This document shows, piece by piece, positions 33,271 to 45,042 of a stretch of 64,000 nucleotides of DNA. The notes under the pieces were generated by a model. It saw only the letters and a program-made list of their open reading frames with translations, did no database searches and was not told where the DNA came from. The DNA is from Cladorhizidae sp. MBARI D1340-BT2 (Eukaryota; Porifera; Demospongiae; Poecilosclerida; Cladorhizidae). The stretch spans positions 30,812,488-30,876,487 of the forward strand of contig JAQNBH010000015.1 of NCBI GenBank assembly GCA_028752905.1, given 5' to 3'. Numbering within the stretch: position 1 is the stretch's first letter; each line of letters starts with the position of its first letter. Made by a program: the position numbers and the translations under genes.

Positions 33271-36027
33271 ATGATGCATGTGCCTATGTGAGTATATATG
33301 AATACATAGGCATGAGCATTTACTTTAGTTGTTTAATAAACATGGTAAATTAAAAAAATTATACATGGTAACATCTTGTAGGTCGCTGCTTGACTAGCAA
33401 ATAGAAACAAGAAAAAATGTTTATTTAAAAATGAAATTATGAAAAGAAAATGGAAAACAACTGATCATTTCATGAAAATGTGTAACAGTTTGCAGACTCA
33501 GTTTAGCTAGATTAATCACCTCAATAATCAACTTCAAATTGTATTCACTCGATGTTTCGACTAGATCATTCATCAGGAATATTGCATGTGAAAAAGCATG
33601 TTTCTGACGTTGACCAATTTTCACATACTTTGTCTGAGTAAAAAAGGAGTTAGTTTTTGCAATGTATTGGACAGTTCGGAGTCTTCCGGTAGTAAAATTA
33701 TAACGAATGACCATATTATACGCAAGTTATGTGTGAAATATCCTGAAGAAGCAAAAATTCATGGTTTTAACATCACCCCTCTGTTCACTACCTTCATGAA
33801 GGATTCAAGACATGGGTGTCAAAACTGGCTGAAAACACCGTTTATGCTAAGAAGCTGCCAAAGTTAGTTTTAGAAAAAATATAGACGTTCTTCTTTTTTG
33901 CCACTATTTTTATATCACAGGTGTTGCTGTCACAATCCCCATGTGCACCCCATGTGCACATACACACACACTCTCTCTCAGGAAGGAAGGAAATATTATA
34001 CATAAATAACTCTTACCTGAAGGGGTTGGATTCCAGTAGCAATGCAGTCAGATATAGCTCGAACCTATGTAAACACACACACACACACACACACAATATA
34101 AGCATATATAACATGATTGGTCATGGTTGATCAACTCTCTACTTCTACTTACAGAGTGAATGTTGTTACTTCTTAGTTAAGAAAGATTATCAAACTCTAA
34201 TGTGTATATATCACTCAGCCACAGGCAGCAGTTAACATGTGAGGTAATCTCATGCAGAGAGGAGTGCTTAAAACAAATCCTTATTTTGACACGAGTACAT
34301 ATTAGATATGAGAGATGATACTATATGCTGTGGGAAGAGTATAAATGTGTATGTAATAGCATATTTATAGTAAAATTTGATATAAATACCAGGAGTAAAG
34401 TAGTGGTGATGGCAAAAAAAATTGCACGAGGTGAAGCCAAGTGCAACTGTTGTCCCCTCTACATTACATGTGGTATTCATACCAAATTTCACTGCAAACT
34501 CTACTATTACATGTTAATATCATACAATATAATTATGATAAATAGTGTTTTATGTTATTATTAGAGATGTTATTATTAAAGTCAGAATCTTCAATCCTGG
34601 TTCTTTTTCCCCATTAGAGAAGACATATGAAGTATAGAAGACGATGATAAATTTGTTGATACATATAATTAATGGTTACTCTACAATGACTGAAATTATA
34701 TGGAGGTGGCATGCATGAGGGTTGGTGCGAACTCTCTTAGCTACTCCGTAAAGGATCTATCTTGCAAATTATTCATAGAATCACTGAACCTTGCCCACAT
34801 ATGAATACAACCTCTCAGCAAGCTCTGGGAATATATATTACTCCTGAATTGTGCTGGACCATTAGCTAAGTAGCGATTTCTTTTCCCGCAGTCCTGTTTC
34901 CCTACTTTAATAAGGATAAAAAAGACAACCTGTCATCTAGCACCTGTAACTGCGCAATGGAGCATTCCACCTCATAATAAAAATAGAGAATAGATATATT
35001 TCTAAGATGTGACTAACTATATGCCAAGACACAACACTCCTATAGCAAAAAATAACACTGTAGTTGCTCACCTAAGGCAACATCCCTTATATACTTAGTA
35101 GCCTTGAACCATCTTAACCATAGCCAGATATTTTTTTTTGAAAAAGAGGTACAATTATCAAACACACATGCATAATTAGCAAGTTCCTTATAAAACCATG
35201 AATGCCCCACAGATATTATCCACCATATGAACTATTACAAGAATGAGGGTGGAGCATAGCAAGTTATTTCATGAGAAAATGCCCAAACTTTCACGAGCTG
35301 GAGGCGAACAAAAATACAGCTTATGAGTGAAATGACTGCATATTCCACAAATATGATCAATCGTTTGTTCTATACTTGGTACACTCATGATAATTACTAC
35401 ACTATATATAATGATTGATCAGATGATACTTGTAGTTAATCTGCTTCGTTTCCAGAGCTAACAACCACAAAAAGATAATATATAAAACATGATAACTTTA
35501 CTCTGCTTCCTGCATGTGTAGTACAACCTATGCTTATATATATTTTTTTATATATTTTGCATATGCATGTAGTATTAAGTACCCTTTAATCTTTGATCAA
35601 CATCGCTAAATAGGTGCAGAGTATGCAAAAAAATATCAGGTGGAAATTTCTATTTCTTACATTGTGCACCCATCACTGATCACGCTCAAACAATAAACAG
35701 CTACACTCACCATAAAATTGAGCTATGTCACATAGCACATCCAAATGCATCACAAACTTGTGTGAGTGGCCACCATATATATGAAGTTTGGCTGAGGCAT
35801 AAAAAACAGCTGCTATAAAGCAATCAACTGAGCAGTAGGACTTTACATAGGTCCTTCTTCAAAATATACTCCCTTGCCAATTTTCAGTATATACTTAAAT
35901 GTGGCCTTGTAATTCTTACCTATTCTAACTCTCCAAGAACAGCTGCTTCTAAAGTAGGAGTACAGAATTGGCTGCAGAGTGATTAGTTCATAAATAACAC
36001 ACGATAAAATTATTACAATAACCATGT

Positions 36028-36190
36028 CATTTGAAATTGTATTCTTGTGACGTTTCGATGAGATGCTCTAGCCTTCATCAGGAATTCCTCATGAAAGCTA
36101 GAGCATCTAGTCGAAAATTCCTGATGAAGGCTAGAGCATCTAGTCGAAATGTCGAAGAGTACAATTTCAAGGAGAAGGTTATTGTAATCT
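36028..36190 (+). repeat. Fold-back repeat copy (GATGCTCTAGCCTTCATCAG family)
   Basis: Arms GATGCTCTAGCCTTCATCAG and its reverse complement flank a short centre, with AAATTGTA(T/C)TC and GAGTACAATTT further out: a hairpin-forming, MITE-like unit. Inverted partner near 55,195-55,290. Confidence 0.8.
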
Positions 36191-36369
36191 TATTATATCA
36201 ATTGAGAGTTCATTGACTGATAGAATCATTCTCAAACACACTAAAAGACATAACAAAAAGACCCTCCCCCTTTCCAGTCCAGCCATAAACTAACATTGAC
36301 GTGATAAAAAAGGAAACAGGACTATACGAAAGTAGACCACAACCAGTTAGATGGGTCTTTAACTTCAAC

Positions 36370-36510
36370 TTTCTTCAGCTAAATGCTCTAGCCTTCATCC
36401 GAAACATCTTTCCAGATGAAGGCTAGAGCATCTGGCCGAAATGTCCGAGTGAGTAAAATTTATCGAGAAAGTCATTCTATCTGTACAATGTCAACTGAGA
36501 GTTCAATGAG
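36370..36510 (+). repeat. Fold-back repeat copy, second
   Basis: ATGCTCTAGCCTTCATC and GATGAAGGCTAGAGCATCTG are inverted around ~36,410. The flank TGTCAACTGAGAGTTCAATG is shared with other copies. Inverted partner at 54,740-54,890. Confidence 0.8.
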
Positions 36511-36894
36511 AGTTGATCTGGAGAATCTGGTCTGGAAAATTTCACAGATGATCTTGAGAAAAATCAGCTATTGATTCAGTAAATGAAGTGTATTAGCCCA
36601 GTTCTTCAAGGATCTTTAAGGGTAGTGATTGTCTCAATGAAATTGTAACATAAGCTAGCCTATGCTTTGTCATTGAAACATAACTGATCAAAGCTTTATG
36701 CTTTTTTCCCTTCTATTTTGGGGGGTAGTTTTTCATGATTGTTCATGTGATAGTGCATACTACCAACTTTGAGTCTCTTTAGCTAAGTAAATTACTGGGA
36801 GCATTTCCCATTAGAAGAGAAGGCCAACAAGGCTAAAAGAATCCTTCATTGTAGAAGTGAAGGTAAAGGACACATAAAGAAGCAAACATTCAGT

Positions 36895-36955
36895 GCCTGT
36901 AGAACCTGGACCTTCCCAACCTGGACCTTCCCAACCTGTGGGAACTTCCCAACCA
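36895..36955 (-). repeat. 15-bp minisatellite AGGTTGGGAAGGTCC, left arm
   Basis: About three units (CTGGACCTTCCCAAC). Mirror array with three to four units at 54,280-54,335. Confidence 0.8.
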
Positions 36956-37744
36956 CACTTCTTGAAACCGGCCCTTCGCACTCTGAACCTGCCTGTATGA
37001 ATTGGTGTGAGTACTTATGCATGTATAGTGCAGATTTCAGTTGACAGCTGGTGCTGAATAGGTTATGTTTGCCTGCAGTTGTGTTGTTTGCATGAATAAT
37101 GTATTGACTAAATAATCCATGATGCTGATGGAAAAGAATCATTTTATATTGTGCAGCTATGCACACTTCTGTCATTCCTATCATTTCTCGTAATGTTTTT
37201 TTTTAATGGGTATTGCTTTGGTGCACTTACATCAGGTATGAATATGGCATCACTCTGTATAAGTTATTAATTACAAGGTGGACCTGTTAGGGTACTGCTA
37301 AAAACATCACATCACAGCAGTGCCGGTAATTGCTTTGAATATCCATAGAGAACTTTTTTTCTTGACCAGCTAAAGTTTAGAGGCTTTCACAAACTTGAGC
37401 CTAGACATGAAAATTGTTCCCTGTAATTATTTGAAAGGTCTGGTAAGGGGTTAAAAAATCTTGAAAATTATTACATGAAATAAATTAGTTACAGCAATCC
37501 TCACAACTTTAGCTCCTCAAAAAAATGCTTATACGATATTATGGTGCTAGTGTTACAGCAGATTTGATCCGCCTATGATTATGATCATTGGGGGGGTAAA
37601 TCTGCCATATAGCAGATCCATGGATATGATTCTAGTATATACTGTGGAATTGATCCGGGGTTTTAAAAAAGCTCAGGCAAAAGGAAACTATTGGCAATAA
37701 ATCAAAGAATATTATTCAGGATGGTATCCTCTTCTAGTCTGTGA

Positions 37745-38011
37745 ATGAAGCAGTGGGTTAATGATGAAGTTCAGCAGAAATACATAGGAGGTTCTTGCCA
37801 TGTAATAAGCTTGGACAACACTTTGGTAAGAGATATGACTTGGGACAAGGTTGCATCCAGCCACAAACATCTTTTTGAATATTTAGTTAACTTTGGCACC
37901 TTCGCTGCAAACAAACATGGCTTTGTTTTACCTTTTGATACAACAAAAATGTTACTTTGCTATCTGTCATTTCATGCCAAATCTACAGGTACTGTTGGAA
38001 CAATATTGTGA
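37745..38011 (+). pseudogene. Relic open frame, possible tyrosine-recombinase N-terminal region
   Basis: 88 codons containing LDNTLVRDMTWDKVASSHKH and LVNFGTFAANKHGFVLPFDT, ending AKSTGTVGTIL before a stop. The helical F.....HG..LPF....LL.YL.....STGTVGTIL layout is reminiscent of SAM-like N-terminal domains of tyrosine recombinases (Crypton or DIRS-type elements). No catalytic domain (R...H..R...Y) follows, so this is a guess. The right arm carries a shorter mirror copy. Confidence 0.3.
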
Positions 38012-38059
38012 GTGACATTGATTCTTATATCAAAAGTGCTGTTCAGTATGCCAGCATTC

Positions 38060-39950
38060 AAATAGGAAGCTAGACTCCATACAATACCAGTCCAAATATA
38101 ATCAATGACATTTTGACCTTATTGGACCACTTACACTTGGGAATTAGGAAACTCGTACACTATTTTCAATCATTGTCATGATACAAGCTAAAAGTAGAAC
38201 AGACAGCCAAAGTCGAAAATAATTATAGCCCTTTACTTTCTGGGCGGAATCAATTCTGCTATATAGTAGATCTGTTCTAGGATAGCTGCATAGGCATGTC
38301 ATGCACAGGGGAAGTATTAATGCCAGCAGACTGTGTTACAGGAAGAAGACGACATACATGAAATTCCACTAGCTACTGCTAATGTATTTCCTCTGAGGTA
38401 TCATATATGCTAGCATATCTATTCCACCTCGACCGATAAACTTCTTTGATCAGAATTACATATATACTTGATGGCAATATTATATATTTGATATTTTAGT
38501 AGGGTTGAATGTGACCATGTTAATGTATAGCATACTTCCTGGAATTAGGAAGGATTGTCGAACCCTGAAACAACCTCCTGGATGGCACACCAGGCGATTG
38601 ATGTTTTAGTAGGGAGGACTCAGATCCACATAAGTCAATAGTGGTGCAAGATTACTTCCTAGAATTAGGCAGGATTGCAGAGCCTTTGATACGTCCACTA
38701 CTGGAGCTGCAAGAATTATCTTAGGTTATGTTTATTTTAGTAGGGTGGACTCAGACCCGCACAAAGTCAACAGTTGAGCAGATTACTTCCTGGAATTAGG
38801 CGGGATTGTATAGAGCCTTTAATTAGTAGATCTCCCAATACCATAACACTAACTGATACCTGCCTTAGCTGTAACACAAGCAACTCTGAAATTCTATCCC
38901 CAAGGGGACAGGGGTTCCTATGGTGGTGGAGTCCTACTGGTTGTGTCCAATCTAATCCCTTCTAGTTTATTCCTGTCTGCTCCATCTCTTGAAGTAATTG
39001 TTGTCGAAATCTTCTCTTCCAAAAAAATGTTTATGTGCTGTACATATTCTGACCACGTGCTGTACATATTCTGACCACCTGATGTCAAATAGGTGACAAG
39101 AAATCAGAGTTTCACTCCATACAATACCAGTCCAAACACAATCAACGGCATCGAATTGGAATTGACCTTATTGCACCACTTACACTACTGAATTCAGGAA
39201 ACTCAAACATTCTTACAAGATGGAATTGCTAAAAGTACAACAGAGAGCCATTGAAAATAATTATAGGCCTTCAGTTAATTACCTATTCTGCTATATAGTA
39301 GATCCGTTCTAAGATAGCTACATAGGCATGTCATGCACAGAGGGATCATTACTGCAAGCAGATCATGTTATAGGAAGGCTATAATTATATTATGCATAGA
39401 TTGACTGAAATTCCACTAGCTACCTCTAACATATTACTTCTGAGGTATCATATAAGCTAACTTGATCAGAATTCAATATAAACTGGGTGGCAATATTTGA
39501 TGTTTTATATTTTAGTAGTTTAAATATGACCATGTAAATCATAGTTCCTGGTGTTAGGGAGGACTGCCGAGCCATTGATATGAAGAATTAGCTTACTGGA
39601 TGGCACACTAGGCAATTGATATTTTAATAGGGTGGACTTAAACACATAAGTCAACATTGGAGCAGATTATATTCTGGAATTAGGTGGGGTTATATAGAGC
39701 CTTTGATAAGTGGATCACACAATACCATAGCCTTAACTGACACCTGTTAAAAAGCAACTCTGAAATTCTACCCACAAAAAATAAACGATATATCAAGTGA
39801 ACAGGAGTTCTCATGGAGGTGATGTCCTAATCCCTTCTAGCTTATTCCTCTCTGCTCAATCTGCTTAATTAATTTTTGTCAAAATCTTCCCTTCGATTTT
39901 TTTTTCTGTGCTGTGCATATTTCAATTGCCTGATGTTAAACAGGCAACAA
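38060..39950 (+). repeat. ~1.05-kb local tandem duplication within left arm
   Basis: ACTCCATACAATACCAGTCC at 38,072 recurs at 39,115. The following blocks (GACCTTATTG.ACCACTTACA, CTGCTATATAGTAGATC, GGCATGTCATGCACAG, TTCCTGG.(A/G)TTAGG) recur in order. The right arm shows one copy (about 52,200-53,140), so this duplication post-dates the inverted duplication or one copy was lost there. Confidence 0.7.
38490..38830 (+). repeat. ~115-bp internal repeat units
   Basis: ATTTTAGTAGGGTGGACTCA, CATAAGTCAACA and ATTACTTCCTGGAATTAGGC recur three times here (~38,500, 38,600, 38,740), again at ~39,500-39,690, and inverted at 52,430-52,760. Confidence 0.7.
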
Positions 39951-40002
39951 TATTGATAATAGCAGTATTTGTGTTCTGGCTATCATCCTTTATTCACAAT
40001 AT

Positions 40003-40251
40003 TTATAGTTTATCATCGCTTGTGAAGGAATCATCATCATCAGTTTTTCCTAATTCTTCTCTGTGGTGATTGGCTTTGGCTGCCTTGTAGATGATATTTC
40101 TTGCAGAACTTTCTGCTACATGTCCAGGCTTTAAACAGTAAATGCTGGCATTATGTGAGTCACTAGTCATGACAGAAATGCCGCGACTTATGAAGGATTT
40201 GATTATCACTTCAGTGGTGACAGATTGCCATTCTTCACCTACTCCAGCCAA
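40003..40251 (-). pseudogene. C-terminal relic of a pogo/Tigger-type transposase
   Basis: VGEEWQSVTTEVIIKSFISR followed by GISV and an acidic tail (TDDDDSF). The W..V..E.I..SF...GIS pattern is typical of the C-terminal end of pogo/jerky-like DDE transposases. No catalytic core is nearby. Mirror copy at 51,781-52,026; a third diverged unit lies near 40,950-41,060 with its mirror at 51,080-51,190. Confidence 0.45.
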
Positions 40252-41469
40252 AACAAAATCTCGGAGCTTTCATAATTCCTGCTTGTGCACAGTCTAACTG
40301 AGGTTGCAAATTATTTCATTCGAGATAGTAAATGTGTGCAGTCTAATCAAAGGCATGTTCTATCCAGGAAATACAGTTTAAATCTTCTGATGTGCATTGT
40401 GACATTAATCACGGAGAAGTTCGATTCTATACCGTTTATTACATAGAATGAACACAATGTTTAACCATCAAAAAAAAAGGTTTCCACGGAACCCATGGAA
40501 AACTTCCTCTAGACATGCCACTGAAGCATATTGTTTGGGAAGCATTTCAGATCATACATGTCAGTTAGTGTTGCCAATCTAAAGATTACTAATCTCTTAA
40601 TACTACAGGTTGACAAAGAAGTTCCTTGCATACAGAATTTCCTCCACTAGAATGTACATGATCCATTCATTTCATGACCTAGATGCATATACTATTTAAG
40701 CGAGCATTCTCATTGAGGGTGTGCTCTATTAACTAACAAGCATGCACATAATAGTTGCATGTGATTACCCGAGCTCGAACACACAAATGTTGATAATAGC
40801 AATGTTTGAACTCTAGCTATCATCCCTATTCTTCACGGCATCATCACATGTTGATTGCAAAGGGATCATCATTGTTAGTATCTTCCACCTCTTTTCTGTG
40901 GAGTAACTGGAGATATTTCATGCAGCACTTTCTGATACTAGTGCAGGACTTAAAGAATGGATGCTCTCATCGGATTCTGTGACTCATCCGTCTCGACTGA
41001 TATGCTTTAACTTTTTAAGGATTTTTCCTTAGCCAGACTGCCAAGCTTACCCACTTCAGGTATCAAGGGCATGGTCTAATCAAGGAAATACAGTTACCCA
41101 TGATTTATATCTACACACTGCATTGATGTATTCACCTTTGCTTGCTTGTTGCTCATGTCTCATAGAGCTCGACTATTTTGAATACTCCATACTTAAAAGG
41201 AGCAACCAATATTCCAGGAGAGGGATGGGGAGTGTGAGGGAGGCATTTCAAGGGGAGAGGGGCAAAAACAATTTCAAGGTGGCCATGACCCTACACACCA
41301 TCCAGAGTTTTGGAAATTGGTTATTTTATGTCATGTGATATTAAGACATCTAACTAGCTTTTATGTGTCACATGAAGCTCTTGTGTGGCACAAAAGGTCA
41401 TTTACCCTATAGAATTGTCATGGCATTGTTACACTGCATCACAAACCTTCTGTAATCAGGGGGAGGCAT

Positions 41470-44290
41470 ATTTTTATTTATTTTTTTCTGTTTGAAAAAT
41501 GAGCTCTATAGCAAAAGCTTTACATACATGATAATATAATAATGTAGATGGGAGGGAAAGGTTGAAGTTAGGCTAAGAATTATTTAGAGGATGTGGAGTG
41601 GTTGATTGGTGTCAGGAAGGAGAAATGTAAGAGGCTAAGGGAAGCCAGGAAGAGAGGGGAGAGAGAGGCTACATTAAGACAACTATGGGATGACTATAGA
41701 GAAGCAAGAAAGGATGTGAAAAAGACTATTAGGATAGAGAAGAAGGAATTGAGGAAGAGAACTATAAAGAAGATTAGAGAGCAGGGTGGGACTAGTTGTA
41801 AGCTGTTTTGGAATGATTTAAGAGCAAAGAGGAAGGAGAGAAGGATAAAAGGAGTGAGAGATGATGAGGAAGGATGGTAGAGGAGAAAGTCGAGGTGTTG
41901 GAGGTGATGGCAAAACACTGGGAAGAGCTGGGGAGAAAAAAAGAGGATGCCACAGTACAAGAATTAGAGATGGGAGAAGTGGGTGGGCATGAGCTGGGTA
42001 TGTGTGAAGAAGTAAGTTGGGAAGAAGTAGTAGAGGTATTAAAGTGTTTGAAGAGAGGAAAGACTCCAGGCCCTGATGGAATGTTGAATGAGATGCTGAT
42101 GTATGGAGGTAGAAGGTAGGTGGAAGTGATGGTGCAGGTGATGAATGTGGTGATGAGGATTGAGTGCTGCCCAGTGGACTGGAAAAGGAGTTTACTAGTA
42201 CCTCTCCACAAGGATGGTGACGATGACGAAGTAGAGAATTATAGGGGAATTTCATTGTGTTGTAATGTGGTGAAGGTGTTTGTGAGAGTGTTGGCAAGGA
42301 GGTTGGGAGTGTTCGCTGAGGATAAGATTTTGACGGAAGCACAAGGAGGATTTAGGAGACAGAGGAGATGTTCAGACCAGTGGTTGGTGTTAAGAGGAGT
42401 TTGTGAAGTGAGGAAGAGTGAGAAAAAAGCTTCATATCTGGCTTTCCTGGATATAAGTAAGGCATATGACAGTGTGTGGAGGGAGGGACTGTGGCAGAAG
42501 TTGAGGCAGTATGGAGTAGAAGAGAAGCTTGTGAGGACATGTGTAGGATTGTATAGTGGGGTGGAGATGACGGTGATATTGAATGGAAGGAGGTCAAGGT
42601 GGTTCACTGTGGAGAATGGACTTATCCTTTGTCTCCACTTCTTTTCAATATATATTTGATGGGAATGGCAGAGGAATTGGGGAGAGCTGAGCTAGGAGTT
42701 AAAGTGGAAGGCTGCTGGTGTGGGGCACTCATGTATGCAGATGATGTTGTTCTTCTGGCTGACTCAGGGGTGGAACTGCAAGCTATGTTGGATGTGGTAC
42801 AGGCGTATGTGTTAAGGTGGAAGATGAAATTTAATAGCAAGAAGAGCAAGGTCATGGTAGTAGGGAAGAAAGAATCAGAAGTGCATTGGAGGATTGGTGA
42901 GGAGATATTGGAAGAGGTCAAAGAATTCAAGTACTTAGGAATATGGTTTGATAGGAAGCTAAGGGGTAATGTTCAGTTAGTGAAGATGGCAAAGAAGGCA
43001 GAAGAGTGGGTTGGAAAGGTAATATGGATGAGTAGAGTGAATGGGCAGGTGGAAGTAGACAGAGGAAGAATGGTGTGAGAGCTTCTAGCGAGACCCAGTA
43101 TGGAGCATGCAGCCGAAGTGTGGTGGACAGGAGGACATAATGCTCGCAACAAATTGGAGTCAGCACAGATGAGAGTGGGTAGGAGACTATTGGGGGCAAG
43201 TGATACAGTAGCAGGAGTGGCAATACGGGTAGATATGGGGTGGAGGAAGCTAGAGGAGAGGAGGGAAGAGATGAAGGTTTTGTTTGGCAAGAGATTAGAG
43301 TTGTTGGAACAGAGCAGATTGGTAAAAATTGTTGTAAATAAACTACGAGAGGATGGAGGAATTGGATGGTGGGAAGAATATGAGATCTTGAGGAGAAAGT
43401 ATGAGATAAACAACGAGGTTGGGTCAGTGCGCAAGTGGAAGGGGAAAGTGAAGGTGAGAAATGAGAAGGATTGGGAGGAGGAAGTAGACGGAAAAAGTAC
43501 GCTGAATTATTATAAATCGGCAAAGAATGGTGCAGGGGTGGAGAGGTATGTGAGGTCCATGCATGGTCAGGAAGGAGTGTGGCTGCAATTTAGACTGAGG
43601 ACTGCATCAGCTGGGTTGTTGGAGGATAAGAAGAGATGTGGGATAGTTAGGGATGAGAGGTGTATAATGTGTGATAGTGGAGCAGGGGAGGATGTGGAAC
43701 ATTTCTTGGTGACATGCGGGGAATTTGAGAGGGATCGGCTGTTTCTGATAGATGAGGTACGCAGAATTGCAGGGGCAAGACAGTGGCTGGATGAATTAAG
43801 AAGAGTGAGTAAGGATGGAAAGGTGGCATTGCTTTTGGGGAAAGATGTCGAGGGAGTAAGTGATGCAGTGATGGAGGAGGTGGGCGAGTGTGTTATGTAT
43901 TGGGTAGGGAATTGGTGGCAGAGGAGAAAGGAATTGTTATATTGTGAGCTGAGGAATGATCTTCGGTCCACTCCTGTTCCCCCCCCCTTCCTGAGCAGTG
44001 GGACACTCGTAACTTAATATTGTGGATAATTTTATTAATTAAGTTACTGTTGACTTATTTTAAAAAATATAGATTGTTATTAGGTTAGTTACTAAATAGT
44101 TTCACACTGTGCTGTATTATATATGTGATGGCCTTAACAGGCTCAGCAATAGCAACATTAAATCATAAATATTTTGATGGAAGAGAGTGAAGAGGGTCTA
44201 GTGGAGGTCTGAGAGTGAGATCCAAAGAGCTGTGGCAGAGGGAATGAAGCAGGAGAATGGGATTATTATTATTATTATTATATTATTATA
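41470..44290 (+). mobile_element. LINE (non-LTR retrotransposon), 5' truncated
   Basis: An RT coding region (41,593-44,017) plus a 3' region ending near an ATT microsatellite (44,264-44,290). In the right arm the matching position (about 50,620-50,640) passes directly from the GGTTTGTGATGCAG block to the TTCAAGAATACTAG repeats without this 2.8-kb segment, so it inserted into the left arm after the duplication. Borders are approximate. No endonuclease domain was seen. Confidence 0.8.
41593..44017 (+). pseudogene. LINE reverse transcriptase, degenerate
   Basis: Five successive frames. A basic coiled N-terminal stretch (41,593-41,877). KRGKTPGPDGMLNEML (~42,050-42,100). PVDWKRSLLVPLHKDGD, NYRGISL and GGFRRQRRCSDQ (42,170-42,380). 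LAFLDISKAYDSVWREGLWQ with the first catalytic Asp (~42,440-42,500). PLSPLLFNIYL and YADDVVLLADSG with the YADD pair at 42,734-42,745. The last frame (43,100-44,017) ends in a Cys/His motif CIMCDSGAGEDVEHFLVTC. A deletion near 42,615 removes the usual RQGC before PLSPLLF and shifts frame. Stops at ~41,878, 42,118 and 43,078. RT would copy element RNA at the target site. Confidence 0.85.
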
Positions 44291-44429
44291 TATGATTTTA
44301 TAATAGCATTAAAATAATGTACAAAGGATGAGAGTGTGCTGAAGGCTTAACCAAGTTCGATGGGTGGTACTGGCGAGAAGACATGAGTGGAGTAGGAGCT
44401 AATTGATTGAGTCTGGAGGAATTCAAGAA

Positions 44430-44620
44430 TACTAGCGTCAAGAATACTAGCTTCAAGAATACTAGCTACAAGAATAAATGCTTCAAGAATACTAGCTTCA
44501 AGAATACTAGCTTCAAGAATACTTGAAGAATACTTGCTTCAAAATTGTAGCTTCAAGAATACTAGCTCTTCAAGAATACATCTTCAAGAATACTAGTTTC
44601 AAGAATAAGAATACTGTGGC
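44430..44620 (+). repeat. 15-bp tandem repeat CTTCAAGAATACTAG
   Basis: About ten imperfect units. A shorter inverted array (TTGAAGCTAGTATTC) is at 50,530-50,580 in the right arm. Confidence 0.85.
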
Positions 44621-44907
44621 GGTGCAATTACGGAACAGTAATCGGGACATAACTCCCTTGACTTTTTAATAATAAATATTCGAATTGATGATCACCTTTT
44701 GTTATGTTGTATTGATACTCTCTGTCTTTCTCATGAAGTTTCAATTCGCTTTCTCTACCGAGTATATAGAAGAGATACAACGGTTACACAGAACCTCGCA
44801 GGGAATACTAAACATAGACTTCTCTACAATACTAGCTTCAAGAATACTTTCCAGCAATGACGCCTAGGTCATACCTTCGCCCAAAGGAACGTAGTCTCAT
44901 GAACCGG

Positions 44908-45010
44908 TGTCATAACGGATAACAACCCCTATCAGTGTACGTCCTAGGGACGTAATATTTCGTCCACTAGGACGTTAACCGATGAGCATAAGTGTCCGGG
45001 GGTGAGGAAT
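44908..45010 (+). repeat. Left terminal inverted repeat of Ginger element
   Basis: TGTCATAACGGATAAC at the tip, then ACGTCCTAGGGACGT and GTGTCCGGGGGTGAGG. Pairs with 48,815-48,914. Confidence 0.8.
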
Positions 45011-45042
45011 TACTTACCAGCAGACAAATTTATGTTGTAAAG

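Larger units (their letters stand above)
31803..35971 (-). pseudogene. GSTZ1: Broken mirror copy of maleylacetoacetate isomerase (GSTZ1)
   Basis: Minus-strand exon remains: 35,920-35,971 (PILYSYFRSSCSWRVRI, intact splice sites), ~35,425-35,457 (start of the next exon, ALETKQINYKY, then unrelated sequence), 34,017-34,064 (VRAISDCIATGIQPLQ, intact sites) and 31,803-31,881 (KVLDFDGIEKKAEW). Lesions: the second exon is cut off, the exon matching 57,337-57,417 is absent, and the acceptor of the last exon reads TTTTAT instead of TTTTAG (G to T). It also has changes in conserved positions (F-V-G to F-D-G; EFGFN to EFSFD). No 3' exons follow. Clearly a non-functional duplicate of the gene at 55-63 kb. 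Confidence 0.88.

Noticed and set aside
41792..43523. Several Ser/Pro/Leu-rich minus-strand open frames
   Set aside because: Antisense to the purine-rich LINE coding region; composition explains the length.
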